A stretch of 64,000 nucleotides of DNA from Lachnospiraceae bacterium (GCA_910576385.1 CAJTIR010000017.1:1-64000); one strand, 5' to 3'. Positions 9,204 to 18,732 are shown, numbered from the stretch's first letter. The notes: generated from the letters alone by a model not told the origin. Numbers and translations: made by a program.

Positions 9204-10466
9204 GTGTTAATTGATAAAGTAAAGTATTTGCAGGGATATGTGCGTATTAGGTTATATGGTTATGCGCCAGAGCGCTTTTTAAATCTATGCAGCACCCATA
9301 ATATTTTAATCTGGAATCTGGAATATCATGAGGAACAGTATGAGTTCTGTATCAGTGTTCGGGGATTGAAACAGTTAAAGCCAATTTTGAAAAAAACACG
9401 GACAAAGTTTGTAATTCTGGAACGGACGGGACTTCCGTTTGTAATGCGCCGTTATCGAAAACGTAAATTGTTTTTTGCGGGGATCTTTTTGTGCTGCGGG
9501 CTTTTGTATACCATGTCTCTGTTTGTCTGGAAAATTGAAGTCAATGGCAATCTTCATGAGACAGACAGTAATATTGTAAAATTTTTGGAAGAAAAACAGG
9601 TATATCATGGGCTTTTGAAAAGCAAAATAAATTGTGAGAAAATTGAGGAAGATTTGCGCGCCGAGTATAGCGATATTATCTGGGCATCTGCAAAGCTTCA
9701 AGGGACAATGTTGATTATTGATGTGCAGGAAAATCTGGCGACAAATCAACAGGCACAATCTTTGCAGGAACAAGACGGTTCACCAAGTGATTTAGTTGCG
9801 GACAAAGAAGCTGTGATCCATAGCATTCTCACCCGGAAAGGGACGCCTAAAGTGGAAAAAGGGATGAAAGTGAAGCCAGGAGATTTACTTGTGGAAGGTA
9901 AAAATCCGGTTTTAAATGATGCAGGAGAGATTGCAAATTACCAATATTGTGCTTCAGATGCAGATATTTTGGGGATTACCAGATATCCATATGAGGACGT
10001 TTTTTCCCTGCGGTATGAGGATAAGGTATTTAGCGGAAAGGAAAGCAGCACATTTGGCATTCGTCTTTTCCAAAGTCAGTTTAAATTTCCTCATATTTCC
10101 CATAAATTTGCAGTGTATGATACGATCACAGATGAATACGATGTCAAACTTGGAGAGACTTTTTATTTACCTCTATTATTGATTCGGGAGACACGTAAAG
10201 AGTATAAAAACGTAAAAAAACAGTACAGTAAGGAGGAGGCAAAAAAGCTTGCAGAAGAAAAGTTAGAACAATTTTGTAAAGAATTAACAAAAAAAGGGGT
10301 TCAAATTATAGAAAATAATGTTATGATAGTAACGGACGAAAAAAATTGTACTGCTTCCGGCAGCCTCAAAGTAATTGAACCCATAGGCACGCGGAAGGCG
10401 ACAAATATCACAGACATTCGACAGGAAGGGCAGATGGAAGATGAGTCTGATGGAGACAACGATTGA
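9204..10466 (+). CDS. yqfD: Sporulation protein YqfD
   Basis: A 420-residue YqfD family protein, needed for sporulation at an undefined membrane step and made in the mother cell in Bacillus. It has a basic N-terminal domain (about 1-88), one membrane helix around FFAGIFLCCGLLYTMSLFVW (about 91-110), and an outside region with the POTRA-like stretch IEVNGNLHETDSNIVKFLEE. The GTG start follows AAGGGG. Its end overlaps the start of phoH by 26 bp, implying coupled translation. Confidence 0.9.
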   Translation: MLIDKVKYLQGYVRIRLYGYAPERFLNLCSTHNILIWNLEYHEEQYEFCISVRGLKQLKPILKKTRTKFVILERTGLPFVMRRYRKRKLFFAGIFLCCGLLYTMSLFVWKIEVNGNLHETDSNIVKFLEEKQVYHGLLKSKINCEKIEEDLRAEYSDIIWASAKLQGTMLIIDVQENLATNQQAQSLQEQDGSPSDLVADKEAVIHSILTRKGTPKVEKGMKVKPGDLLVEGKNPVLNDAGEIANYQYCASDADILGITRYPYEDVFSLRYEDKVFSGKESSTFGIRLFQSQFKFPHISHKFAVYDTITDEYDVKLGETFYLPLLLIRETRKEYKNVKKQYSKEEAKKLAEEKLEQFCKELTKKGVQIIENNVMIVTDEKNCTASGSLKVIEPIGTRKATNITDIRQEGQMEDESDGDND

Positions 10467-11451
10467 TATACCTGCAGAACATATGGCAAATGTGTTTGGG
10501 CAGTTCGATGCATATATGAAAAAGGTGGAGCGCGCATTTGGCGTCACTGTGGCGCTCCGAGAAAATAAGATCAAATTATTGGGAAAGGATGGGGACGTCA
10601 AAAAAGCTTCCAGGGTCTTTGCACAGCTTTTTGAGTTATCGAAACGTGGCAACCAGATTACAGAACAGAATGTAGATTATGCAATTTCTCTGACGTTTGA
10701 AGAAAAAGAATCTGTGATTGTGGAAATTGACAAAGAATTAATTTGTCACACCATCAATGGAAAACCTGTCAAGCCAAAGACATTGGGGCAGAAAAAATAT
10801 GTTGATGAGATTCGAGATAAAATGATTGTATTTGGGATTGGGCCGGCAGGTACTGGAAAAACTTACCTGGCAATGGCGATGGCGATCACTGCGTTTAAAA
10901 TGGAACAGATTAACCGTATTATCCTCACTAGGCCAGCGATTGAGGCTGGGGAGAAGCTGGGATTTTTGCCGGGAGATCTGCAGAGTAAGATTGATCCTTA
11001 TTTGAGACCGCTGTATGACGCGTTATACCAGATTATGGGGGCTGACAGTTTCCAGAAAAATATGGAAAAGGGGCTGATTGAGGTAGCTCCCCTTGCCTAC
11101 ATGCGCGGGCGGACATTGGACAACGCATTTATCATTTTAGATGAGGCACAAAATACCACTCCAGCGCAGATGAAAATGTTTTTGACACGTATCGGTTTTG
11201 GTTCTAAGGTGGTGGTGACAGGAGACGCCACTCAGAAGGATCTGGCGCCAGGCACTACGTCTGGCTTAGATGTAGCACTGAGAGTACTCAAAAACGTGGA
11301 GGATATAGGGATTTGTCATCTGACAAGCAGTGATGTGGTTCGTCATCCTCTGGTACAAAAAATAGTAAAGGCTTACGAAGAATATGAGAGACAAGATAAA
11401 AAAGGGAACAGAGAGAAGAATCGGGGGAGAAGTAAAAATTGGAAGGCATAA
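10441..11451 (+). CDS. phoH: PhoH family P-loop ATPase
   Basis: A 336-residue PhoH-like protein. The Walker A motif GPAGTGKT is at about 134-141, the Walker B motif FIILDEAQN at about 224-232, and VVTGDATQKDL follows as sensor. PhoH-like ATPases are predicted RNA-linked helicase or nucleotidase proteins and are strongly linked to ybeY, which lies two genes downstream. A second in-frame ATG lies nine bases in. The gene overlaps yqfD upstream and the membrane HD-like gene downstream, so the block is probably one transcript. Confidence 0.93.
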   Translation: MSLMETTIDIPAEHMANVFGQFDAYMKKVERAFGVTVALRENKIKLLGKDGDVKKASRVFAQLFELSKRGNQITEQNVDYAISLTFEEKESVIVEIDKELICHTINGKPVKPKTLGQKKYVDEIRDKMIVFGIGPAGTGKTYLAMAMAITAFKMEQINRIILTRPAIEAGEKLGFLPGDLQSKIDPYLRPLYDALYQIMGADSFQKNMEKGLIEVAPLAYMRGRTLDNAFIILDEAQNTTPAQMKMFLTRIGFGSKVVVTGDATQKDLAPGTTSGLDVALRVLKNVEDIGICHLTSSDVVRHPLVQKIVKAYEEYERQDKKGNREKNRGRSKNWKA

Positions 11452-12601
11452 AAAACTGCTTGCTCTAATGGCAGTGTGTACTATTTTGGAGGGTGGTGCC
11501 GTTGGATGGATTAGTGGTCAAACTGCTGACTGTCTGGCAATATTGTTATTTGTGGGAGTTTTTTATTCAGTGTTTTTTCTTGCAGGAATCGAGCTGTCAC
11601 GCAAACAACACAGTTGGTTTTATGGAAGGATTGGCAATTACAGGCGTTTCGCGTTTTGTTATATGATAACATGTGTGGCGGCGGTTATTTTTATCTATCT
11701 CCCAGAGTTTGCACGTCCTATTTTGCTCTTGAGTATGGGTATGAGTATGGCGTCCACGCAGTTTGTAGGAATGATTGTGGGCATATTTCATGGGATTGTG
11801 TACGTTATGTGTGGACAAGAGAATGTCTATGTGTTGATCTGTTATCTGATGCTGATTTTGTGCGGTTGTTTTACAGTGTCATTCTTAAAAAAAAAGAATT
11901 CTTATCGATGGGGCCTTTGTTTTTTATTTCAGTATATTTTTGGCTGTATTATGATATTTTCTTATCTGTGCTCTGGTCAACTGGACAAGAATGTGTTACT
12001 CTATGGAGTATGCAATGGAATTATTTCCATCGCAGGAGCTGTTTTTCTGTATCACAAGGTGTTTCCCAGAATGTATAGTTCTAAAACACAGGAATTGAAA
12101 AAAGTGTTATCTGAAAATTTTAGTTTGGCGCAGGCAATGCAGAATTTTTCTAGGGTAGATTATGAACATGCCAGAAGAGTATCTAACATTGCCAAGAATT
12201 GTGCGCAGTTGATTGAGGCCGATCCTTATGTCGCGGCGGCAGGCGGATTTTATTATCGTCTGGGCAGAATGCAGGGGGAGCCTTATGTGGAAAATGGTGT
12301 GGCATTGGCAAAGAGCAATTATCTCCCCAAAGAGGTTGTGGAAATTTTAAAGGAATACAATGGAGAGAAATACAAACCATCAACACTGGAGTCTGCGGTG
12401 GTGCATATTGTTGACAGCGTGGTGACTAAATTTGATGTGTTGGACAAGGAGACACTTTCCAGCTCCTGGAATCAGGATATTCTTGTGTATCAGACTATGA
12501 ATGAAAATTCTGCGGCAGGGCTTTATGATAAAGCAGGATTTAGCATGAATATGTTTTTGAAAATCAGGGATTATCTAATAAAGGAGGCGAAAACATTTTG
12601 A
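11384..12601 (+). CDS. YqfF/PgpH-related membrane protein with degenerate HD domain
   Basis: A protein of up to 405 residues with several membrane helices (about 27-225) and a soluble C-terminal domain (about 235-400) that aligns by eye to the HD domain of PgpH/YqfF, the cyclic-di-AMP phosphodiesterase encoded between phoH and ybeY in Bacillus. The key dipeptide is lost: where PgpH has YYHDIGK, this protein has YYRLGR (290-295). The later paired histidines read Tyr325-Asn326 (EYNGEKYK). His262 and Asp344 remain. The long outside N-terminal domain of PgpH is also absent. It is probably not a phosphodiesterase but may still bind a ligand or partners. The ATG at 11384 overlaps phoH by 68 bp; a start nearer 11,430 after GGGGGAG is possible but would need a rare codon. 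Confidence 0.75.
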   Translation: MRDKIKKGTERRIGGEVKIGRHKKLLALMAVCTILEGGAVGWISGQTADCLAILLFVGVFYSVFFLAGIELSRKQHSWFYGRIGNYRRFAFCYMITCVAAVIFIYLPEFARPILLLSMGMSMASTQFVGMIVGIFHGIVYVMCGQENVYVLICYLMLILCGCFTVSFLKKKNSYRWGLCFLFQYIFGCIMIFSYLCSGQLDKNVLLYGVCNGIISIAGAVFLYHKVFPRMYSSKTQELKKVLSENFSLAQAMQNFSRVDYEHARRVSNIAKNCAQLIEADPYVAAAGGFYYRLGRMQGEPYVENGVALAKSNYLPKEVVEILKEYNGEKYKPSTLESAVVHIVDSVVTKFDVLDKETLSSSWNQDILVYQTMNENSAAGLYDKAGFSMNMFLKIRDYLIKEAKTF

Positions 12602-13092
12602 CGCTTACAATAGAAGAGGAGACAGAGCTTTTCTTTGGCTTTGACCATAAAAAACTGGCTGAGGAAGTAATTAGAACTGCGTTAGAGATAGAACAATTCC
12701 CATATGAGGCGGAAGTAAATCTTCTGTTGGTTTCTTTGGAGGAGATTCAAGACATCAATCATAATCAGCGACAGATAGACTGTCCTACAGATGTATTGTC
12801 CTTCCCAATGATTGCATATGATTGTCCTGGAAATTTTTCTGAAATTGAACAAGACCAGGATAATTTTAATCCAGACACAGGTGAGGCATTGCTGGGCGAT
12901 ATTGTATTGTGTATAGATAAAGTGAGAGAGCAGGCAAAGCAATTCGGACACAGCGAAAAGCGGGAGTATGCCTTTCTGATTTTGCACAGTGTTCTGCATT
13001 TGCTCGGATATGACCATATGGAATCGAAAGAAGCAAAAGAAATGGAAGATAAGCAGAATCATATTCTGGAACGCATGGGAATTGCAAGATAA
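12598..13092 (+). CDS. ybeY: Endoribonuclease YbeY (16S rRNA maturation)
   Basis: A 164-residue YbeY metalloprotein involved in 16S rRNA 3' maturation and ribosome quality control. The zinc-binding motif HSVLHLLGYDH gives His130, His134 and His140. The DCPTDVLSFPM stretch is also typical. The start is TTG with AGGAGGCG eight bases upstream, and it overlaps the previous stop as TTGA, indicating translational coupling. It closes the yqfC-yqfD-phoH-yqfF-like-ybeY block conserved across Bacillota. Confidence 0.96.
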   Translation: MTLTIEEETELFFGFDHKKLAEEVIRTALEIEQFPYEAEVNLLLVSLEEIQDINHNQRQIDCPTDVLSFPMIAYDCPGNFSEIEQDQDNFNPDTGEALLGDIVLCIDKVREQAKQFGHSEKREYAFLILHSVLHLLGYDHMESKEAKEMEDKQNHILERMGIAR

Positions 13093-13116
13093 AAAATTAA
13101 ATTTGGAGGAATTATC

Positions 13117-14271
13117 ATGAAGAAACGTATGATCTGTCTGGTGTTGGCAGCATGTTTGATTGGTACACTTACTGGGTGCGGCAAAAAAAAGGAAGAACCA
13201 AAACCAGAAGAACCAGTGGTGCAGACAGAAAATGAGGTAAAAAAGGAAGAACCGAAGCCCGAACCAGAAAAGCCAAAAGAGGAAGAACCTAAAGATACTA
13301 TCCCAGAGGGCAAAGTTAAGAGTTATCTTACCGGAGAATGGATTGATGAGGAGCTTGCAAAGAAGAGACCACTTGCCATTATGATTGGAAATACCAAAGA
13401 TGCTCTGCCGCAATATGGCATATCTTCGGCAGATATTATCTATGAGGTTCCAGTCGAAGGTTCTTATACTCGTTTGATGGCAATTTTTCAAGATTATAAC
13501 AGTGTTGAGAAAATTGGTTCTGTGCGAAGCTGCCGTCATTATTTTGTCTATTTTGCCAAAGAATTTGACGCAATCTATGCCCATTATGGACAAGCAGCCT
13601 ATGCGGAACCGCTTCTTGCTCAAGATGATGTCCACAATCTCAGCGGTATGGATTCAGCAATTGAATCTGTTATGTTCTATCGAGATACCAATCGAAAATC
13701 TCCTCATAATGCATTTACCAGTGCAGAGGGTATTCAAGCAGGAATTGAGAAGAAGGGATATCGGACAGAACTTGCAGATACCTATAATGGACATTACAAG
13801 TTTGCAAAGGATGATGCCCCAGTACAGCTCAGCGGCGAGGATGCTCTGGTGGTAAGCCCTGGATATTTTGTAAATAAGCCTTGGTTTGTCTATAACAGTG
13901 ACGACGGATTGTATTATCGCTATGAATTTAATGATAAACACATAGATGGTGGCAATGAAAAACAGCTTGCGGTAAAAAATATCTTGGTACAATATTGTGA
14001 TTGGTCTTATCTGGATGAAAATGGTTATATGGATATCAATACCACGTCTGGCGGAGATGGATATTATATTACAAATGGTAAGATTGAAAAAGTAACCTGG
14101 ACAAAAGCCAATGAAAGCTCACCGGCACGTTATTTTGACGAATCGGGAAACGAAATTACCATCAATCAAGGTAAAACTTGGGTCTGCGTAGTGCGCAATA
14201 AATACAAGGATCGTTTTGGTGTTTACAAAGATGAAAATGAGTTATCAGCAGCAAGGCAAACAGAGGAATAA
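13117..14271 (+). CDS. DUF3048 domain lipoprotein
   Basis: A 384-residue lipoprotein. The signal peptide ends in LTGC, so Cys21 is the lipidation site. A Lys/Glu/Pro-rich linker (about 22-62) follows, then the DUF3048 domain, with PLAIMIGN, SADIIYEVPVEGSYTRLMA and GSVRSCRHYFVYFA. The family (YerB-like) is widespread in Clostridia and Bacillus and is of unknown function, located at the cell surface. It starts 24 bp after ybeY with TTGGAGGAATT as ribosome-binding site. The linker suggests a tether across or along the wall. Confidence 0.88.
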   Translation: MKKRMICLVLAACLIGTLTGCGKKKEEPKPEEPVVQTENEVKKEEPKPEPEKPKEEEPKDTIPEGKVKSYLTGEWIDEELAKKRPLAIMIGNTKDALPQYGISSADIIYEVPVEGSYTRLMAIFQDYNSVEKIGSVRSCRHYFVYFAKEFDAIYAHYGQAAYAEPLLAQDDVHNLSGMDSAIESVMFYRDTNRKSPHNAFTSAEGIQAGIEKKGYRTELADTYNGHYKFAKDDAPVQLSGEDALVVSPGYFVNKPWFVYNSDDGLYYRYEFNDKHIDGGNEKQLAVKNILVQYCDWSYLDENGYMDINTTSGGDGYYITNGKIEKVTWTKANESSPARYFDESGNEITINQGKTWVCVVRNKYKDRFGVYKDENELSAARQTEE

Positions 14272-14291
14272 GAAGTTAGAAACAAGCTAAG

Positions 14292-14325
14292 AAATACCCC
14301 ATCAGCTTGCTGTGGGGTATTTGAT
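14292..14325 (+). terminator. Hairpin terminator after the DUF3048 gene
   Basis: Stem AAATACCCCA / TGGGGTATTT around an 11-nt loop, followed by a modest T-rich stretch. It separates the ybeY-DUF3048 unit from the flippase gene that starts 13 bp later. Confidence 0.7.
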
Positions 14326-14337
14326 TGAGGAATTTCT

Positions 14338-15996
14338 ATGAGTAAAACGAAGAAAAGCGAATCTAATTTTCTGGTACAAGGTTCTATCCTGGCGATTGCC
14401 TCTATTATTAGTCGAGTGATCGGATTATTGTATCGGATTCCCTTAAAATCAATTATCGGCGATATTGGAAATGACTATTATGGTACGGCTATGGAGATCT
14501 ACAGTATTTTGCTGTTAATCTCCTCCTATAGTCTGCCGGTGTCTGTTTCTAAATTGGTATCTACAAGGATGGCCAAAGGGCAGAGAAAAAATGCATACCG
14601 TATTTTTAAGGGGGCGCTTTTGTTTGCGTTGGTTTCTGGAAGCATTGCGTCGCTGCTTGTGTATTTTGGAGCAGATTTTATTACTACTTATGTTGTGAAT
14701 ACTCCATTGAGTATTTTTGCCCTGAAGACAATGGCGCCTACTCTGCTGATTGTGGCGGTTCTCGGTGTGGTCCGAGGCTTTTATCAGGGAATGGGCACTA
14801 TGATGCCAAGCGCACTTTCGCAATTGCTTGAACAGATTGCAAATGCGATTGCCAGCGTTACTTTTGCATATATGCTCTATCAATATGGTATAAAAATCGG
14901 GGCGGTGTTAGGTAATCCTTCTACTTATGCGGAAGCCTATGGAGCCTCAGGGGGTACGATAGGTACAGGGGTAGGCGCTATGGTGGCGCTGGTAACAGTT
15001 TTGGTGATATTTCTGCTTTTCCGTTCCAAATTAAATTTGATGCTCGAGAAAGATAAAGGAAAGCATTTAGAAAGCTATGGCAGGATTTTTAGTATCTTGA
15101 TTCTCACAATCCTGCCAGTGCTTTTGAGCACTACTATTTACAATATCACCTCTTTTTTAGATACCAGTGTATTTAAACAGATTGCCGCTGCCCAAGGCTA
15201 TAAGGCGAACGATTACAGTACTATGTGGGGAATTTATGTCGGAGAGTATAAGGTGATGGTAAATGTACCGATTGCCATCGCTTCCTCTGTGGCGACATCC
15301 AGCGTTCCCAGTCTGTCGACAGCATTTGCGGCAAAGGATATTCCTCAGGTAAAGCGAAAGGTGGCATATTCCATCCGCTTTATTATGATTATTGCGATTC
15401 CCTGTGCAGTGGGTATGGGTGTTCTTGCCTCTCCAATTCTGCAGCTCTTATTCCAGGACAGCCGTAAAATGCCGGAGCTGATGATGCAGATTGGGGCAGT
15501 TTCCATTATCTTTTATTCCCTCTCTACACTGAGCAATGGGATTTTGCAGGGGATTAACCGGATGAATATTCCGGTTAAAAATGCGCTCATTACATTAATC
15601 TTACATATGGGTGTTTTGGTTGTATTGATGTATGGGTTGGATTTGAATATTTATGCTGTGGTGTGGGCGAATACTTTCTTTTCCTTTTTTATGTGTATTT
15701 TAAATGGGATGGCGATACGCAAATATCTGCGGTACAAACAAGAAATTTTGCGTACTTTTGTGATTCCAACCATATGTGCGGCTGCAATGGGAGCAGCGGT
15801 TTATGGTATGTATCAACTGCTGATGAATACTATTAATTCTAATGTTGTGGCAACCACGGGCTCTATTGTGATAGGCGTTGTTGTCTATGGTATTTTATTG
15901 TTGATTCTTGGAGGGTTACGAGAAAAGGAGCTTCGCAGCTTTCCAATGGGAAATCTGATTATTCGGGTTGCAAAGAAACTGCGTTTAATGAGATAA
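14338..15996 (+). CDS. SpoVB/MurJ-type oligosaccharide flippase
   Basis: A 552-residue integral membrane protein of the MOP superfamily, with about 14 hydrophobic segments. The N-terminal GSILAIASIISRVIGLLYRI and GDYYGTAMEIYS-like pattern are shared by SpoVB, YtgP/MurJ and YkvU proteins of Bacillota. Such proteins move lipid II or related lipid-linked sugars to the outer face of the membrane, either in growth (MurJ-like) or for spore cortex synthesis (SpoVB). The sequence alone does not decide between these roles. The ribosome-binding site is GAGGAATTTCT. Downstream is a terminator-like hairpin and then recU. Confidence 0.85.
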   Translation: MSKTKKSESNFLVQGSILAIASIISRVIGLLYRIPLKSIIGDIGNDYYGTAMEIYSILLLISSYSLPVSVSKLVSTRMAKGQRKNAYRIFKGALLFALVSGSIASLLVYFGADFITTYVVNTPLSIFALKTMAPTLLIVAVLGVVRGFYQGMGTMMPSALSQLLEQIANAIASVTFAYMLYQYGIKIGAVLGNPSTYAEAYGASGGTIGTGVGAMVALVTVLVIFLLFRSKLNLMLEKDKGKHLESYGRIFSILILTILPVLLSTTIYNITSFLDTSVFKQIAAAQGYKANDYSTMWGIYVGEYKVMVNVPIAIASSVATSSVPSLSTAFAAKDIPQVKRKVAYSIRFIMIIAIPCAVGMGVLASPILQLLFQDSRKMPELMMQIGAVSIIFYSLSTLSNGILQGINRMNIPVKNALITLILHMGVLVVLMYGLDLNIYAVVWANTFFSFFMCILNGMAIRKYLRYKQEILRTFVIPTICAAAMGAAVYGMYQLLMNTINSNVVATTGSIVIGVVVYGILLLILGGLREKELRSFPMGNLIIRVAKKLRLMR

Positions 15997-16043
15997 TCAA
16001 AAGATTTTTTTGCAAAATCCAGAAAAATAATCAAGATATTTTT

Positions 16044-16073
16044 AGAGTGTCAAAAGATTACTTTTGACACTCT
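16044..16073. terminator. Hairpin terminator with GTGTCAAAAG motif
   Basis: A perfect 13-bp stem AGAGTGTCAAAAG / CTTTTGACACTCT with a 4-nt loop ATTA. It lies 48 bp beyond the flippase stop. Similar GTGTCAAA/TTTGACAC hairpins occur near 142 and 29,646, so this may be a repeated hairpin in the genome. Confidence 0.7.
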
Positions 16074-16206
16074 AATTGTGTTATTGACGATTGTATTATG
16101 TTGTGAGGTTGTGTATAATAGTATTATTGCTTGCAGAAATATTTTTTAATGATAGCGCTAATATTGAGAATTCAATTGAGAAGATATATAGAAAGAGTGA
16201 AATTAC

Positions 16207-16740
16207 ATGGCAACCTGGAATTCAAGGGGACTACGTGGGTCTACATTAGAAGAATTTATCAATCTTACCAATGAAAAGTACGCGGAACATGGACTTGCTC
16301 TCATTCAAAAAGTGCCTACGCCAATTACTCCAATTAAGATTGACAAAGACAATCGTCATATCACGCTCGCCTATTTTGACCAAAAAAGTACGGTGGATTA
16401 TATTGGCGCTGTACAGGGGATTCCAGTGTGCTTTGATGCCAAAGAATGTCATACGGATACATTTCCTTTGCAGAATATTCATCCTCATCAGGTACGTTTT
16501 ATGGAAAGGTTTGAGGAACAGCAGGGAGTTGCTTTTTTACTGATATTTTATTCCCACCGCAATGAAAATTATTATCTGCGCTTTGAAAAGCTAATGGAAT
16601 TTTGGAACCGTGCGCAGGAAGGCGGAAGAAAGAGTTTTCGATATGAGGAGTTGGAGCCAGATTATTTTCTGACATCCAAAGGAGGGATATTGGTTCCATA
16701 TCTAGACACCATACAAAAGGATCTGGAAAAACGCAGTTGA
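16207..16740 (+). CDS. recU: Holliday junction resolvase RecU
   Basis: A 177-residue RecU, the Gram-positive resolvase that cuts Holliday junctions in recombination and chromosome segregation. Conserved blocks are visible: NSRGLRGSTLEEFIN, KVPTPITPIKI, STVDYIGAVQGIPVCFDAKE and FPLQNIHPHQVRFM. Catalytic candidates are Asp64, Asp77 and Lys79; Asp77 stands where Bacillus RecU has Glu. It is not next to a PBP1 gene as in Bacillus. The promoter of the his operon overlaps its stop codon. Confidence 0.93.
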   Translation: MATWNSRGLRGSTLEEFINLTNEKYAEHGLALIQKVPTPITPIKIDKDNRHITLAYFDQKSTVDYIGAVQGIPVCFDAKECHTDTFPLQNIHPHQVRFMERFEEQQGVAFLLIFYSHRNENYYLRFEKLMEFWNRAQEGGRKSFRYEELEPDYFLTSKGGILVPYLDTIQKDLEKRS

Positions 16741-16765
16741 CAATTTGTTTATGCTTCGATATAAT
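16737..16765 (+). promoter_or_regulatory. Sigma-A promoter of the his operon
   Basis: A consensus TTGACA (16737-16742) and TATAAT (16760-16765) separated by 17 bp. The -35 box overlaps the recU stop codon. The hisZ start lies about 60 bp downstream. No T-box stem structure fits in that short leader, so histidine control would have to act otherwise. Confidence 0.85.
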
Positions 16766-16824
16766 ATGTCTGATTTAATATAGTAGCATGGTAGCACGTT
16801 AAAGTGAAGAAAGGATATTGATAG

Positions 16825-18015
16825 ATGAGACGCAGATTATTACATACACCGGAAGGAGTAAGAGATATTTATAATATGGAGTGTGCAAGAAAGCTGATTT
16901 TGCAGGATAACTTGCACAACTTGTTAAAAAAGTACGGTTATCATGCAATTGAGACGCCGACATTTGAATTTTTTGATATTTTTAGCCGCGAAATCGGTAC
17001 AACTCCCTCCAAGGATCTGTATAAATTTTTTGACCGTGAGGGAAATACGCTGGTACTTCGTCCTGATATGACGCCTTCGATCGCCAGATGTGTGGCGAAA
17101 TATTATGGGGATGAGGAATTTCCAGTACGTCTCTCTTATATGGGAAATACCTTTATCAATAATAGCAGTTATCAAGGCCGTTTAAAGGAAAATACACAGC
17201 TTGGCGCCGAGCTGGTGGGAGATAATTCTGTGGCGGCAGATGCAGAAATTTTAGCGCTTGTTGTTAATGCCCTGAAAACAGCCGGTTTACAGGAATTTCA
17301 GATTGGGGTAGGACATGTGGGGTTTTTCCGCGGATTAGTTGAGGCGGCAGAGCTTGAGGAAGAATTAGAACAGGAATTGATTACATTGATATCTAATAAA
17401 AACTTTTTTGGTGTGGAAGAAGTGATTGATTCTCTTCATTTGTCAGGCGCGCTAAAGGAATTATTTTCCATGTTAGGCAGTATTTGTATGACAGATGATA
17501 TGTTAAAAAGAGCGCAGGAATTATCGCAAGAGTTTCCCAGGATTTTGCAGGCTTTGGAGCGATTGGAGGCTTTGCAGCAGGTGTTGTCATGTTATGGCAT
17601 TGAAAAATATATTTCCATTGAGCCGGGGATGCTCAGCAGTTATCATTATTATACAGGAATGATATTTGCTGGATATACGTTCGGCAGCGGGGAACCGATT
17701 GTCAAAGGGGGGCGTTATGACCACCTAATGGATTATTTTGGCAAACAGGCGCCGGCAATTGGTTTTGCCGTGGTAATTGATCAGCTTCTTGCGGCTTTAT
17801 CCAGACAAAAGGTAGAAATTTCAGTAGAGAGTAATCAGATCTTGATTGTGTACAGAGAAGAGATGCAAAGTGATGCAATCCATCAAGCGGAATTACTGCG
17901 AAAACAGGGCATTGGCGCTGTGCTTATAACCTGGGAAGATACAAAGACAGAAGAAGACTATCAGGCTTACGCCAGACGTATGCATATGAATGAAGTTATA
18001 TTTCTAAGACAATGA
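16825..18015 (+). CDS. hisZ: HisZ, ATP phosphoribosyltransferase regulatory subunit
   Basis: A 396-residue paralog of histidyl-tRNA synthetase that lacks aminoacylation and instead activates and regulates the short form of HisG in the first step of histidine synthesis. Class II synthetase-like motifs are visible: TPEGVRDIY, motif 2-like NTLVLRPDMTPSIAR, and GGRYDHLMDYFG (motif 3 region). The C-terminal anticodon-binding-like part (about 325-396) is short. The next gene is a short hisG, consistent with a hetero-octameric HisZG enzyme. Confidence 0.93.
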   Translation: MRRRLLHTPEGVRDIYNMECARKLILQDNLHNLLKKYGYHAIETPTFEFFDIFSREIGTTPSKDLYKFFDREGNTLVLRPDMTPSIARCVAKYYGDEEFPVRLSYMGNTFINNSSYQGRLKENTQLGAELVGDNSVAADAEILALVVNALKTAGLQEFQIGVGHVGFFRGLVEAAELEEELEQELITLISNKNFFGVEEVIDSLHLSGALKELFSMLGSICMTDDMLKRAQELSQEFPRILQALERLEALQQVLSCYGIEKYISIEPGMLSSYHYYTGMIFAGYTFGSGEPIVKGGRYDHLMDYFGKQAPAIGFAVVIDQLLAALSRQKVEISVESNQILIVYREEMQSDAIHQAELLRKQGIGAVLITWEDTKTEEDYQAYARRMHMNEVIFLRQ

Positions 18016-18096
18016 ATAAGGATTCCGGCAAACTTGACATTGACATAAAATTATGAAATGTTTATTGTACTAAGATAGAAATAGATGGAGGAAAAT

Positions 18097-18732
18097 ATGA
18101 GATATTTGACATTTGCTTTGGGAAAAGGGCGTTTGGCTAGAAAGACGCTGGAAACCTTTGAAAAAATAGGAATCACTTGTCAGGAAATGAAGGATAAAGA
18201 GACCAGGAAATTAATTTTTGTAAATGAAGATTTAAAGTTAAAATTTTTTCTTTCCAAAGGGCCAGATGTGCCCACTTATGTGGAGTATGGTGCGGCTGAT
18301 ATTGGAATTGTGGGAAAAGATACGATTTTAGAGGAAGCCCGAAATATTTATGAGGTGTTGGATTTGGGTTTTGGCAAATGCCGTATGTGTGTCTGCGGAC
18401 CGAGAGAGGCGCAGGAATTGCTAAAGCATCATGAGTTGATTCGAGTGGCTACCAAATATCCGCGTATTGCCAAAGATTATTTTTACAATAAAAAACATCA
18501 AACAGTAGAGATTATTAAACTAAATGGTTCCATCGAGCTGGCTCCGATTGTAGGGCTGTCAGAGGTCATTGTCGATATCGTGGAGACTGGTTCCACATTA
18601 CGTGAAAATGGTCTTGGTGTGTTGGAAGAGGTTTGCCCGCTTTCAGCGCGTATGGTGGTCAATCAAGTGAGTATGAAGATGGAAAATGAGCGTATTACCA
18701 AGCTAATCCGAGATCTAAAAAAGGTTCTTTAA
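18097..18732 (+). CDS. hisG: ATP phosphoribosyltransferase, short form
   Basis: A short HisG of about 211 residues catalysing condensation of ATP and PRPP, the committed step of histidine synthesis. It starts [13 protein letters not shown]; the family signature [25 protein letters not shown] is clear. The C-terminal regulatory domain of long HisG is absent, so it depends on HisZ, encoded just upstream. The frame also has an ATG at 18085, but the GGAGG at 18087-18091 lies between the two, so 18097 is the real start. It follows hisZ by about 80 bp, with TTGACA repeats that could serve as an internal promoter. Confidence 0.94.
   Translation: MRYLTFALGKGRLARKTLETFEKIGITCQEMKDKETRKLIFVNEDLKLKFFLSKGPDVPTYVEYGAADIGIVGKDTILEEARNIYEVLDLGFGKCRMCVCGPREAQELLKHHELIRVATKYPRIAKDYFYNKKHQTVEIIKLNGSIELAPIVGLSEVIVDIVETGSTLRENGLGVLEEVCPLSARMVVNQVSMKMENERITKLIRDLKKVL

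Noticed and set aside
12682-13635. Large minus-strand frame over ybeY and the DUF3048 gene
   Set aside because: Both genes on the plus strand have conserved motifs; the opposite frame is Phe- and Cys-rich noise created by Lys/Glu-rich codons.
16741-16824. T-box(His) leader before hisZ
   Set aside because: The leader after the promoter is only about 60 nt, too short for a T-box, and lacks the conserved T-box bulge sequence.
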